Shown: positions 1 to 12,968, counted from the stretch's first letter. The stretch is 64,000 nucleotides of DNA from Asterias rubens (GCF_902459465.1 NC_047073.1:5828001-5892000), one strand, 5' to 3'. Made by a program: numbers and translations. The notes: generated from the letters alone by a model not told the origin.

Positions 1-3000
1 CGCAGAAAATCGGGAGCGAATATGCCCAAGAATGAAGTATTTAGAAATACTGAGAAACAGTCCTAAAACTTAGCGGCATAAAAACTGATTTCACAACAAT
101 GAAATGTTTATCCAAATGCTTTAAAGCTGCTTTAGGCTCCTAACCAACAGTTTTCATTGCAATTAGTTTTAAGTGATGGAGAGTGATTACCAAATGTATA
201 CCTGCCCTTTAATTTGGTTAAAATAGACATTCTTTTATAAACAAGATGGTCTAGACTGTCACACTGAATCACTTTGTAGTCTGCTTCTCTTATACCAAAG
301 TCACTCGTTCCCGTGTTCGGTCAATTGAGTTTCCAGGCTATAATTTGTCAAGAAATATTTCTCGTAATTACCGACTGCAAGCCTACCCTTTAAGGAGTGG
401 GAAAGCCAATCTTGGAGCAAAAGCAGCATCTGAAGAAAGCCATCCTCTGTTCTGCCTCAGAGCGATCACTTTGTAGCGGACTCTTAAACTATCAGTCTAC
501 ATGTATCGGGAGGATGGTATTAACGGCTGAAGGGCTTTCATTGATTGTGGGAGTTTGGGTTTAACGTGTAATGAGAAAAGCGTCAATTGCTTGAAAAATG
601 TGACTTTCTAATTTAACTGGCGTTCTAAACCGATTCCATGAAAATTCTGAACAACTGTCAAGGTAAGGGTCTTTCTTGTTAACTGTTTTAAGGATACAGC
701 GACTCTGTACATAGTGTACCAAAAACAATTTAGAATATTCTTAAATCTTATTCTTATTTCATCTTTTTGGTGATAAATCAAACAGCATCTGTTAAAAACC
801 AACACCCAATCATTACAAGACTCCATTCTGAAACAGAAATCGAACCCAGGGTCCACAAAAGTGACAGGCACGGTGAAAAAAAGTACAGCAAAGCCACCCT
901 GAATTCCAAAACCATGAATAATGTGAATGTTCAATGGCTGGCTGAAAACTCAAACATTTATTATTGGGGTAGTTTCAATCAGTAATTGTCCGTGGATTGC
1001 TTTCCTTAAAAATTAAGTGGACTGCAACTAAACATCAAAGTGTCAAAATGTATTTACAATATAAGCAGAGTGAAAGCTACCACAATATTTTCTTTAGAGA
1101 AGAATGAATGTGTACTTGCTACGCTACCTCATTCATCACTCTACACAAGTTGTCATAATTCCACCAAACTCTGGATTTTATTCAATACAATGATTCAGAG
1201 ACCGGGTATTTAGCTTTGAGCATAAACAGAGCTCCAAGGTTTTGAAACCCTCATTATTGAGCACTTTTCCCAAACTGGGCAACTGCTGGTGTTTGGGCCT
1301 AGCCAAAAGTCTGTTATGGAACCATTGTCAACATAAATTTTCCGCCCGAGCGCCCGCCACCACCACACAGAGGGGGATCAGCCAAGCTTGAAATTCTGGG
1401 CCCTGTGGGCACAAGCTAGCTTTTGCCAACCCTCTACCTAGCCCACATTCAATGGCACACAATGGGTGGGTGTTTCCTGGTGATAAGTACCCAGGCTAGG
1501 ATACCCCCAACTCCTGACAGCCAATGAGGGATATTAAATACACCAGTTCAACTCAATGGAAATTTTCAACAATTTAAAATCATTTTCCTCACTGGGGTGC
1601 CTTTATGACGCCAAATTATAGATGGCAGGCTAGATTTGACAATTTTCATTGACAATATCTTTTTCAATGATGATAGAGTAGCCTCACTATCAAATGAAGC
1701 GTACTTTACAGAAAAATGCATAGTTGTCATGCACTAGAAATCAGCTTTATGAGGAGCAATATCAACCTTAAACAAAAATAACAATGATTTTCATTTTTTT
1801 TTGTTTTACATTGGTTGTTTTGTTTTACCCAAAATTCAAACTTACTGAGTTTTCTTCAACAAGCACTACCCAGTGCAGTCAAACAGCACAGCATTTTTGT
1901 TGATAGTTTACGCTGCACAAGCAAGAGGCTCGACACCTCCTGAGAAGCCCTTTAAAGGATTTAAAAACAATGTTACAAAAATATGTCTTACATGCTAAAA
2001 TAATTTTCGTCTGACTGAGACAAAAATTATTTTTGTGACTTGTTTAACTCACTTCTAAAAAACTACAGCACCTCAGCAAGTAATATTTTAAGGGAAGCTT
2101 TCTACTATCATTATCTTCAAACTGTTAGTTGAGTTTAATGTAAATCTGTGGACATTGTGTTTTGTGTTCTAAAAAATGTACCTTGGCCCTTTAAAGGCAA
2201 TGGACACTATTGGTAATTACTCAAAATAATGATTAGCATAAAACCTTACTTGGTGACTAGTAATGGGGAGAGGTTGGTGGTATAAAACATTGTGAGAAAC
2301 GGCTCTCTCTGAAGTGACATAGTGTTCGAGAAAGAAGTAATTTTCCACGAATTTGATTTAGAGACCTCAGATTTAGAACTTGAGGTCTCGAAATCAAGCA
2401 TCTGAAAGCACACAACTTCGTGTGACAGGGGTGTTTTTTTCTTTCAATAATATCTCGCAACTTCGACGACCAATTGAGCTCAAATTTTCACAAGTTTGTT
2501 ATTTTATGCATATTTTGAGATACACCAAGTGAGTAGACTGGTCTTTGACAATTACTAATAGTGTCCAGGGCTTTAAAATCGTACAACAGGCCCTATCTTC
2601 CCTCGCAGAGATCCCCTTAGTGCCGCAAAACACATCACTTCTAAAATAAGAAGAATCAGGCTTGGTGGAATACTTAAATATTATTTGCACATTTATCGAT
2701 ACACAAGGTGTATAGATTGCAAAAAAATATTCACTTTACAACCAAATCTCTGCTTCAAAGTCTGCCATGAAAGCTTGCAACACAGTTTTAAAATCAAAAC
2801 TGTCTCCTATTGGATATTATTATCTTGCGCCAATAATTTTCTCATTTGTTCACAAAGGCAATCGCTATCTGAAGTGGAGTGCTGGCTATAGAAACAAGGT
2901 CACACAAGTGACTAAGTGGGGAAGCTTTTCAATCTGAGAAGTTCAAAAATTGACATGTCAAACTCACCATTGATAAATAAATTGGATGCTTGTTTGGATT

Positions 3001-3282
3001 TGGACTGCCTTTAAAGACAAAGTTGTGGATTATTTTTCACATTTTGTTGTTATAAATTTGTTTTAGCATTTTAACTATTCTTTTATCAATGTGCAATTCT
3101 TTTTTTGTGGGGGGGGGAGGGACATTTTGTTTTTATGTTAATAATTAATAAGTTTTAGAATAATTGTAATTTTGATTTTTACTGTGAAATTTCTTTGTGA
3201 AGTTTTTTGTTTTAGATGACACTTTTTTTATGAATTTAAAAAGAAATCACTCTTCATTTTCTTGATACAAAGACATTCCGTT
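1..3282. other. Non-coding stretch, possible 3'UTR of the candidate secreted-protein gene
   Basis: I see no supportable coding exon here. The short open frames lack codon bias and splice context. The stretch is AT-rich and holds one complete TTAA-type MITE (2191-2576) and a poly-G run near 3110. It lies downstream, on the minus strand, of the terminal exon at 3283-3518, so part of it may be that gene's 3'UTR. Minus-strand AATAAA candidates exist (plus-strand tttatt near 955 and 1166), but none can be assigned from sequence alone. Confidence 0.4.
2191..2576. mobile_element. TTAA-flanked MITE, family A (complete copy)
   Basis: The ends are inverted repeats starting AGGCAATGGACACTATTGG on the left and matching AATAGTGTCCAGGGC on the right, each next to TTAA. 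The centre holds a GAGACCTCA/TGAGGTCTC hairpin. More than ten related copies occur in the window. The TTAA target suggests piggyBac-type mobilisation (inference). There is no coding capacity. Confidence 0.8.
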
Positions 3283-6200
3283 CTACATCTCCGGTCCGCT
3301 GTTAACGTTTAAACAAAAGGGCTGCATCTCCTTTAATGCTGCAGAGGGTCTAAGATAAACCAACTGGAGCACCCGGAGCCCCGACCTGGAACAATGACCC
3401 CGGTTGACTCCAACTACCCCTGGACTTTGGTCTTGAACTTCAGGCATGAGATTTAGCTCATGATGATGATGGTGACGATGAAGTGCCAACTCAAGCACTG
3501 ATGACAGTGTGTTCATGTCTATAAAAAAAAATACTTTTTTCTTTTTACACACCAAGAGTAATTATAAACAGCATTCCTCGTTTCCTAATACGGAGTTAAT
3601 ATTTCCACAATACTAGCATTTCTCACTGTCATCTTCGCCTGGTAGCTCATAACTCAAGCTCATTGATTGATACTTGAAATCTGGCCGAGTTTGCTTGGAA
3701 AATAAAGTTGGAAAAAATACAAGAAGGCGGATCGAGCATGGTACATTTGAGTTTCACAATACACAACATACACTGTGCATGCCTTACAGGAGCCTTTGTT
3801 ACATCTAGACAGTACATTATTAATTCACTTACATTGTGTGCTGGCTCGATTTTTCTTTTGTCCTCCCCCAATTGGACTTAAGCATTGGACTTAAGCATGC
3901 CTCCTATTGGAGGCATGTCGCTGCCCGTCCCCTTTAATTGTTTTTCATTGATTTTCAGCTGACTGGGTTGTGGTGTGTAGTTAAAGTGGCTAACCTCTAT
4001 GGCTTGCCTTTTGTCACAATTTATTCCAAGGTTTTAGGGTAGTGCGCACGCGGTTCTGTACTTCTACTCAACGACACTGCGAATGTTCACCGAATGCAAC
4101 ATTTTGAGAATTGCATTTTTACAACAACAACAAATTTACACAAGAAAATCTCATTTGGGAATTGTGTAAAAATATGTTGGCCTTTGCGTACACTGGTACA
4201 ATGGATCTTTGCTGTACACACTATGAAATGTTCACACTAATTCAATTTTACCAGTGCGCAGCAATCTTTGTATTTCGGACTCTTGCATCTGCTCAGTGAC
4301 AATGACATTTCTTTTTCTGTGTTTCTATTCTAAGTATTTTTTTAAAGGGCCATTTTTCGTTCCACATGTAGGTCTACATTCATTTTGGTTTAACAAAAAA
4401 GAAAAGGATACAAACACAAAATCAAAACACTCTAGTAATGTTTTAATTATGTGAATAATTTACAGCTCTACGGATGAAGAAAAAAAAATTGTTCAGAAAT
4501 ATTTCACGGGGCACCAAGGAATCCAAGGTTGCCCCCACTGCCTGTAGTGGAAGTGCCCCAATAATAAACCCTGCATCCCGACTCTCGCTTCTTCTTTATT
4601 TATAAATCTAATCAAGGAGTTTGAATCACCCATAGCCCATAGGAAGATGAAACAAACAAGCAATTTAAGGTATTTCCTAATTTTACATTGTATTTTAAAA
4701 GTGGGTCAATCCCTGATTCAAAACCCTTGCTTTTCTTTCAGTCAGGTGGAAATCTAAAATGCAAGCTGCGCCTTATCTTTTCCGTGAATCGGAATTTGTC
4801 CATGCCTGACCTATATCTTGCATTAGCTTTTAGCCCTACCATTTCCTTTTTTCTTTTCTTTTAAAGCTGGATTTCCAGATCAGCTTCTAGTATTCTACTC
4901 TCCTTCAACCTAAATTCTGCAAATACCTTTCGGAAATGCGCTTTACTTCACAGCAAATTTAAATAAAAGAGAGGTTTTTGCTACGGCACAAAAAAATACT
5001 AGAATATGCATCTAGTCACATCATTCCAATGCATACTGTAACGTTTCATGTCTCCATGCATGAACACAAGATCTATTTTTATTAAACAGCAGCTAAAACC
5101 GCAACTCATCCCCGACCGATGCAATATCTGTATGGTCCAGTTATTTCAGCCGGATTCTCAAATTGACGTCGCATATCCCCGGACTGTTTATTCATCGGGA
5201 CCAGCCCCTGCCGCTGACTGCGAGTCGGCAGACGACAATCGTTCAAGGCGATATAAAACAAGACAACGCTGTCCTGGCAGCGGCATGTGCTGCAACCCAT
5301 AGACTGTGCTCAATGTAGCGGAAGGGTTTCTTTACAACCAGGATCCCATGCAAATGTAAGAAAAAACCTGCTCTTGGAACGGAAGTTTTCTGCTTGTCTG
5401 CACTTGAATTGTGGGAACCCCGCTGATTAGCCCATAATAGTGGAGGGGAGGGTGAACTGTTACAAAATTTGGGCGAAATTCACAAAAATGGGAGTATTGA
5501 TTGACAAGTACCACAGTGGATGATGATGTGTGCATACTGAGTTATAGTTTCAGTATCTGCTTGTTGGACTGTTTTCACAAGGAGATAGGCTCTCCCTACA
5601 TGTTTGGTACCTTACACACAAAGACAATAATCTTCCTCAGTTGTGGTCGACTGATGGCTAAATGCTGCATAAAACAGCTGAAAACCATAGCTGGCAAATT
5701 GCTTTTTATAGCCAAAATTTAGTTAACAGCAACCTTTATGTTTTAAAGCAATTTCTCAAGAGCCTATTGAATATGACCTGAGAATAGGTCTCAAACAAAC
5801 TAATGACATAGTTACCATGAAAGGCACTTGAGCTACTGGTCACATTCTGAAAGATTTAACTATTTTGAAATATGCAAACGAGTAAAATTAAATGTGGACC
5901 AAATAAAGCTCACTGGTCTGGCTGACAAGAGAAAGCACCGGTAAGAAAACGCAACATTTTCAGGACAAGTTTTGACACTCCTGGGATCGATTTCACAAAG
6001 AGTTAGAACTAGTCCTAACTTAGGACTAGTCCTAGGAGATATTAACAACGTATGTACAGTCCTACGTTAGGAAGGGTAACTCTTCCTAACTCCCTTACTC
6101 GAGATTACACTAAGTCTTAACTCTTAGTGAAATCCACCCCTGTCCTGTATTCAATGAACAATCCTAAGGTACTATGAAGGTACAATGTTGCACTGTACAT

Positions 6201-9200
6201 TCCTCAAGAAATGGCAACCTTTCAAAATATAACTTGTTCAAAAATAATCCAGTAGAAGCAGTGAGAAAACAAGTCCACAAAATATCAATATATTATGTCA
6301 CCCCCCCCCCCCTCCACCCCCAAACAGACACACTGCTAATGGTCCAATTACCAGGCAAGAAAAAAAAACAAGCAAGGCTAAAACACTTTCAGAAAGGCTG
6401 ATTCCAAAAGCCTCCTCCAACAGCCTTTCTCCGTCACACACTATTGCAATGTGGGTTTCTTTTTATTATTATAAGGATGCTCAGGTGCAACACAAAGGAA
6501 ACTACCGTTAACTATGCGTGATTACTGGGGTGTTTAAATCCACGCTGTTAAAAAGAGAATGGACCCGGACGATCTCATGTAAATGATGAGACCTTCGGAA
6601 AAACATTTTAGGATGTCTCATACTACTACAACAAGCAAAGCAACCTTCATTAAAAAAATGGAATAAAAAGCAAGTGCCGCTCTGAAGATTGACTTGTTTC
6701 TTTTCCTTTTTTTTCCATTCAACTTTAACTTCCTCAGGCAATTTGGACAGTTGGGGTTTCTTTCTTTCCTTTTTTTTACAACCACGGTGGTATGCATCTA
6801 TAAATAGTTTCTATACCTTTACCAATCTCTAGTGATCACTGATGTCAGCCGAGTAACTAAATGTGTCAAGACCAATTCTCAAAATGATTATGGCTTCCTT
6901 TCTTATTGAGGGACCGCAGTGCACCTGCGTTTCTCTGTTCAGCAAAGGCAACTGCTTCTGCGAAGGATTTGGAAACAAATTGACAACGAAAACTGAATTA
7001 CAAAGACAGACATATTCGGGGGATTTACATCAGTGTAACTTAGAAAGTAGTGTCCAACTCTGAACCAATCTTCCGCCCAATGATCGTTTAAAAAAACAGA
7101 TGAAGATGTTATACGCTTGGAAAACATTACCTGATACTTTCTCCTTGTTTGGGCAAGAATACTTGCCCCCCCCCCCTCAATAAAAAAGGGGCTCCAAAAG
7201 ATGACCAAAATGTGAACATTAGTACACAAACAAGGAAAAAAGGGCCGTAGACTTGGGCTCAATCTCAATTATCACGTTTAACAGGCATTCTTTGGAGGTT
7301 TAACTGCCAAGAAAGACTTATTCGGAAATCAAAGAACGCTAATGTAGCGAGTCATTTACTTACAAAAGGCCTATAAAAAAACTATGATCCAAATTTTAGA
7401 CGGCATGTTAAAATAAAGGCACTTCCATAACAACCTCTTGAGGCAGTAGATTTCAATGAGCTTTCGGAAACAATATTCTCAGCACTAGAGAAGTAATAGA
7501 TGTTAAATTTGCATCAGGGATAATACACATCGGTGTATGGGTAAAAACCAAAATTAATACTAGAGAAGTAGATCAAGAGCATAGTTTCTTGATTCTGTCT
7601 GAAAATGGGAAAACAGCTTTTTTGACCAGTCAAACATTAACAAAGTCAGCATTCTGATGAAAGTCTTAAATTTCTCTTTCCTGTGTTTGAATACCATTTT
7701 GCCTTGTGACTGCTAAAGCAAGGTGCCATACTTTGTTTTCTACTTCCATGGTTTCAAGTACTTGGTTGCCCTACTATGACTGGGGGCCAATGAGGTAATC
7801 TCAATAGAAGAGGGTATGTTCCTTTCTGAATGTTCAACCATGGAGCTTCCTCCATGGTTCAACCATGGAGGAAGCCCTCCATGGTTCAACTCAACCACCA
7901 CTAATCAAATCAAGAAGCCTGACATACTACTCTCTATTAGAATAATAGGTTTGTAACCCATTACATGTACTCCCCATACAATGTACCAGTAATAAGGTGG
8001 AGGTGTTAAAAAAAACAGATGAAGAACCAACACAGGTAGTCAAGAGCTAACAACAGCCGTTTAACAACACCCCTGTATTCCCTCTGTGTTCTACCATCAG
8101 ACTGTCTCTGGAGTATCCACAGTTATTTAGCTGTGTAGTACACAGTCTACACATCAAAGAGGTCTTCAATAGGCTATTGATCATGTACACCACTGGCCTC
8201 AGACACCATCTTGAAATATTTGACAGCGAGTTTAGGTCTCATGCTCTGTGTCCTTGGCTCTATGCTTTGACCTATTCATGAAACTCTTACTGGTCTCTGT
8301 GTACAACAAGCCACTGAATCATTTCTAATCTGAAATTATGATAGAATCTAACTCCAACCAAAAGAATTTTAACAACGCAGTATTGTTCAGATAAGTATCT
8401 GCTCAATTTCACGAGCACACCTAGCAGACACTGAGAACAGCAGGGGTCGCTCCGCATGATGCCTTTGAAAATGGCCGCCTGGTAAATTCCATTCTTCCTA
8501 TGACCCAGTAATAGTGTTGAGACCCTTGGTGTAATTTCTCTCCTGTGAGGAGGTTCGAAAGAGCTGGACCATAAGGACTTTCAGTTTCACACGGTGCAGT
8601 CTACAAAAGTGTTGCCTGGGCCACAAGATGGTGGGAAATCTGAGAGGGCTTGTTGCAAATTGTTTAAAGGTGGCAGTCTGACATTGTCACAAAATATTGT
8701 GTGAAGATAACAAACCTGAAGCAGACTGTTTCTCTCACATTATTGTAAAACACAATGGCCTTGAACTTCAAAATACTGTTGTGACAGCTCAAGCACAGAA
8801 TAGTCGTTTGTTCTTTGAACCAAAGGTAAATTTAGGAAAGAAATTTAGTAGAAGGAAAAAAAAGACAAATTTTCCAAAAGTCTGTGCAGCAATGACAGAA
8901 TGATGGTTTTCATGAACAATGTATTTTCAAGTTTGTGTTTAAACTTGTAAGCCTGTGCTAGTATCAAAATCAACTTTTCATAACATAATTTTATTTTACT
9001 AAAGAACAAGACTTCCATGATTAAATTAACCTTGTTAAAAGGCATGAACTAAAATAAATCAGCAAAGTTGATAACATATGGCATCTGCTCTGTGCAAACT
9101 TAAGTTTATCCCCAGAAAATCTCAACACATTTAAAGTAGTTCAAAACAGTGGGCTGAGATGATTTATATGGAAATTTGATGTAGATTTCGCGAGAGTAAT

Positions 9201-10379
9201 TAACTTGGATCCTGTGCAAAGTTAATCTTAAAAGGTTAATGCTTTAAAACTTTTAGTGCCGAGACTGTTGTGAGGAGTCTCTCTCGACGTTTAATTCATT
9301 TCCGGGTTTTGAAGCCTCAATGGAAACTTAATTAGTGAGTGCTGTCGCACACTGTTCTGTGAATGTAAATGAGGTTTTTTCCTCGGCTGACGCTTTAACT
9401 CTGTCGTGTTTTGACAGTGCCGCTCTCTGTCAACGAGTTTATAGAATTACAAAACTGATGCATACCATAAGAATAGTCATGAGTTTGTATTGAATTGTTT
9501 TTTAACAACACAGTTTTTCACTACTTAAAAAACTTGTTTTTTAGATAGCATAGCGTAGCATACCATTACCAATAAATTAACTATACTTTTTTTTTTTTTT
9601 ACATTTTTCATTCTGGGTATTATACTCTTGTATAAATTTTGTTTTCTTACTGTGATATAATTTCAAGAATTTGTTGTCCAAACAAGTGAAAATGTGATGG
9701 TTGGTTTTATGACAAATTTTCCTTTAAAACTTTTGTAAGTTTTAATACACAGCAGTTTTTGTATCCTTATTCTGCATTACCAACCTCATGGTTCTAAGCG
9801 TACACTGGACCACACTGGGGGAAGTTCCGTTACTTAAGTGTTAGTGTTGTTCAAAGACTTATAATATCTTGTCTTCATAAAAGAAATACTGAGCTGCAAG
9901 GGAAGCCCTACAGTCTTGTGGATTGTTTTCGCCCAAATTGAGCCCTGACAATTAATTACACCTGTAACAACTTAAGACAAGCTTCCATGAAATATGCTCA
10001 CAAACTCAGTCTTAATTGTGAAAGAATGGATGTTTTCGTTAAGGTAAAGAATAAGACGGTTTCCCAACATTTACATTGTACTACTACCTTTACAAGTAAC
10101 AACATTGAACAAGGCTGTCAGTAAATACAGAGAAGATAATCCTTCCATCATGGTCCATAGGTTACCCTTTCTACCGATGTTGAAACACTACACTCATCCT
10201 TACAAACATAACAAACATCACAAAATACACAGCTTGGACCGTTTGTGGGCCCTCGACAACATTGACAAGACAGTTCCAACAGTGATTTGGTACTTACCAT
10301 GGGTCGACCACATGCATAACACGATCACCACCGCACAAATCCTTCCGAACAACGACCCCATAACTGCCCCACCAGACAT
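3283..10379 (-). CDS. Candidate secreted 105-aa protein (two-exon model)
   Basis: Unrecognised gene, proposed from splice signals and frame. Exon 1 (10298-10379) starts at an ATG with G at -3. It encodes a signal-peptide-like start with hydrophobic core ICAVVIVLCMW and ends in phase 1 at a GTAAGT donor. Exon 2 (3283-3518) follows a T-rich tract ending ATAG, opens in the matching phase and ends at TAG. The join gives 106 codons with stop. The mature part begins near DMNTLSSVLELALHR, has a run of five histidines, and carries two cysteines 27 residues apart that could form one disulfide loop. I see no dibasic processing site or family motif. The roughly 6.8-kb intron could hide further exons, so the direct join is an inference. 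A neuropeptide or small secreted factor is possible but not shown. Confidence 0.42.
5989..6137. mobile_element. MITE with GATTTCAC-type inverted ends
   Basis: The left end reads GATTTCACAAAGAGTTAGAA and the right end is its imperfect inverse (ACTCTTAGTGAAATCC). Inner repeats of CCTAACTTAGGACTAGTCCT form a second palindrome. A diverged relative lies at 20606-20745. It is about 150 bp and non-coding. Confidence 0.65.
7838..7890. repeat. Short nested palindromes around CCATGG
   Basis: The unit TCCATGGTTCAACCATGGA recurs with inverted partners about every 20-30 bases, so this 50-bp stretch can fold into alternative hairpins. No gene context is evident. Confidence 0.5.
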
Positions 10380-11629
10380 GCCGAGCTCACAGTTAAGGAT
10401 CCCCGGGCGACTGCACCACATCAGCCCCGTACCGCTACAGTGTGCTGCCCCTTTCAACTGTTCCACGGAGGTATGCAGGCTCTCTCAAGATCGAGGGGTT
10501 CGTTCGAAGATCTTCACACGAGTTGTTCATTCACTTACAGAATCTCTCTAGATTTCTGTAAAGACGTGATTTCTCTCTAAAAGTGGCAATAGTCCAATCT
10601 TTACCACTCCTTTAGATCTTTTCACCGACAAACGTCAAAAATTACTGACATTCAGATTTATAAAGTAGGTTGCTGTTTTGTGTACACGATGTCCACTCGC
10701 ACATCAGCTGTGATCATCAGCTTGTGACATTTCATGATCGATGTCACAGCACACACACACTGTACAGAGAGATAGAGAAGGCAGACATGTGTTGTTGATC
10801 TGGAAGATTCCATTTTGTATGGGTGCGTTATTTCTTTAACAATCAGAGTAAACCACTAAATTTGTATATGAATGCTCTTGAGTATTAAATAGTCGTACAA
10901 ATAGTAATAATAGTTTCATGTGGTTTATAATTGATGTATTTTTATATAGATATATAAAAATACAATAAGTAATTAGAATCAGCAACACCCAATATATTGG
11001 AATATTCCTTTTCCTATAACCTGGACAGGGAGTGGCGATTGGTGGCGGTATATGAATTTCATGGGGCGTGCACTACACTCACAGACTAGACATCCACTAA
11101 AGCCCAATAAATATTATTACCAGTGCGTCGAAACTGCTGCCCTCAACTTTCTTCCTCGGTTTGACTATTGTTGGGGGCCATAATAATATGACAAGTTATC
11201 ACAATTTTATATGCTTCAAATTTTGTGAAGATTTGGTAAATTAATGTTGGCTAAATTTGGCTAAACGTTGGTTAAACTTCAGATTTCTTCTTTAATCGAG
11301 GTGTTTTATCTTAGTGTAATTAGCAACAATTCCAGACGGTTAGCCTAAACAAGAAATCTGATGGCAGTCGGAACAATAAATCTAATTGGTTTTCAAGAGG
11401 CTGGGAGACTTTAATATTTTGCTGAATATTTTTGCGTTTTTGTCCCAGACCGACTCTGAGAATCCCCACATAATTGCTGGTCTTGTTTCGGTGTGAAAAC
11501 TGCGCGAACTGGACACCAACGTTTTATTTTCTGATACAGTCATATTCGGGGAGATTTTTATCTAAATTGTGTTTCTCTACTCATTTGTAGTTCAGGGGTT
11601 ATTGTCAAACATGCCCCAAAATTTGTAAT
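10380..11629. other. Upstream region of the candidate secreted-protein gene; no gene seen
   Basis: This region would contain the 5'UTR and promoter of the exon at 10298-10379. A TATA-like TTTATAAA on the minus strand lies near 10654-10661, about 280 bases above the ATG. A short hairpin of TATTTTTATATA arms lies near 10936-10968. A plus-strand open frame over 10105-10551 is read as an antisense shadow of the signal-peptide exon. Confidence 0.35.
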
Positions 11630-11897
11630 TACGGCTCCCTCTGAAGTGGAGTAGTTTTCGAGAAAGAAGTAATTTTCCACGAATTTTATTTCGAGACCTC
11701 AGGTTTAGAACTTGAGGTCTCGAAATCAAGCATCTGAAAGCACACAACTACTCTGTGTGACTGGGTGTTTTTTTATTTTTATTATCTCGCAACTTCGACG
11801 GCAGATTAAGCTCAATTTTTGTACATGTTTGTTATTTTACACGTAATGTTGAGACTAGTCTTTGACAGTTATCAATAGTGTCCAGTGTCTTTAAATC
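11630..11897. mobile_element. TTAA-type MITE family A, 5'-truncated copy
   Basis: It contains the family-A interior (CTCCCTCTGAAGT, then the GAGACCTCA hairpin) and the right end AATAGTGTCCAGTGTCTTTAAA, but lacks the left terminal repeat. A chimeric element follows directly. Confidence 0.7.
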
Positions 11898-12032
11898 CAT
11901 TTGACACTTTCGGTAAACAGTATTGTCCAACGCCCACACTTTGGGTGTCACAACTTCTATAACATAATGTTGAGATACACCAACCGTGAAGACTAGTCTT
12001 TGACAGTTACCAATAGTGTCCAGTGTCTTTAA
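11892..12032. mobile_element. Chimeric MITE: family-B left end joined to family-A right end
   Basis: It opens with the family-B terminus (GACACTTTCGGTAAACAG) and closes with the family-A terminus (ACCAATAGTGTCCAGTGTC). The join falls in the AT-rich segment before GTTGAGATACACCAA. It is about 140 bp, much shorter than either parent, as expected of recombination or template switching between related elements. Confidence 0.55.
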
Positions 12033-12757
12033 AGCCATTGAACACTTTCGGTAAACAGTATTGTCCAACGCCCACACTTTGGGTATCACAACTTTTATAT
12101 AAAATAGCAAACCTGTGAAAATTTCGGCTCAATCGGTCATCGGAGTCGGGAGAAAATAACGGGAAAACCCACCCTTGTTTCCGCACGTTTTGCCGTGTCA
12201 TGACATGCGTTTTAAAGGAACACGTTGCCTTGGATCGGACGAGTTGGTCTGTAAAAAGCGTTTGTAACCCTTTTTTACAAAATGCATATTATGGTTGGAA
12301 AGATGTTTTAAAAGTAGAATACAATGATCCACACAAGTTTGCCTCGAAATTTCGTGGTTTTCCTTTTACTGTGCGAACTAACACGGTCGGCCATTAATAT
12401 GGGAGTCAAAATAAATGGCCGACCGTGTTAGTCGACGAGGTAAAAGGAAAATCGTGCAATTTCGAGGCATGTTTGTGTGGATCATTGTATTCTACTTTTA
12501 CAACATCTTTCTACCCATATGCATTTTATAAAAAACGGTTACAAACGCTTTCTAAAGACCAACTCGACCGATCCAAGGCAACGTGTTCCTTTAAATAAAT
12601 CCGTAATTATCGATATCGAGAATTGATAGTTTTCTCAAAAAGGAAAACATTTCATGGAACAATATTTCAAGAGAAGTCTTTTACCATTACCTTCTGTAAA
12701 CCCTGTAAGTTATTTGTAAATCTGTGAATTTTTATATATTTTTTCTGTTCCGAAAGT
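12029..12757. mobile_element. TTAA-type MITE family B, split by a nested element
   Basis: Inverted ends AAGCCATTGAACACTTTCGG and CTGTTCCGAAAGT bound an interior that also occurs intact at 35247-35603 and 45432-45789 (AAGGGTGGGTTTTCCCGTTA, then CGATATCGAGAATT). Here the interior is interrupted at its TTTAAA by a separate palindromic element (12216-12590). Confidence 0.75.
12216..12590. mobile_element. Long-palindrome MITE inserted at TTAA inside family B
   Basis: The element is a near-complete inverted repeat. Its left arm begins AGGAACACGTTGCCTTGGAT and its right arm ends with the inverse, and both ends abut TTAA. Intact family-B copies show a single TTTAAA here, so one TTAA became two: a directly observed target-site duplication. 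A sister copy lies at 42423-42805. It is non-coding; a piggyBac-type origin is inferred from TTAA. Confidence 0.85.
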
Positions 12758-12813
12758 ATAATTGCAGTTTTACATGCGCGGTCAATTTCCCCGATCTGTA
12801 GATATTATACACA

Positions 12814-12968
12814 TAATGAATGTTTATGAGTGCAATGGTGCGAATATGTTCATGAGTTGAAAGATGGAATGTTCTATTCAACGAGGCGGGGCCGAGTTGA
12901 ATGGAACATTCCAGCTTTCAACGAATGAACATATTCGCACCATTGCACGAATGAAAAACATTCATTAT
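12814..12968. mobile_element. Palindromic element, about 155 bp
   Basis: Arms of about 65 bp (outer AATGAATGTTT, inner TTGAATGGAACATTCCAGC) are inverse complements around a short GGCGGGGCCG centre. It could fold into one long hairpin. No second copy was seen in the window. Confidence 0.65.

Larger units (their letters stand above)
3519..10297. other. Large intron or intergenic DNA; no confident exon
   Basis: About 6.8 kb between the two proposed exons. It holds one subterminal-repeat MITE (5989-6137), a GC-richer island at about 5100-5302 with open frames on both strands, a poly-C run at 6300, and short CCATGG-centred palindromes at 7838-7890. The rest is AT-rich, with only short chance open frames. 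Confidence 0.45.

Noticed and set aside
6939..7268. 109-codon minus-strand frame
   Set aside because: It runs through a poly-G/poly-C run and shows no motif or matching splice sites with the proposed secreted-protein exons.
10105..10551. 148-codon plus-strand open frame
   Set aside because: It begins at TTG, has no family motif or splice context, and overlaps the better minus-strand signal-peptide exon (10298-10379).
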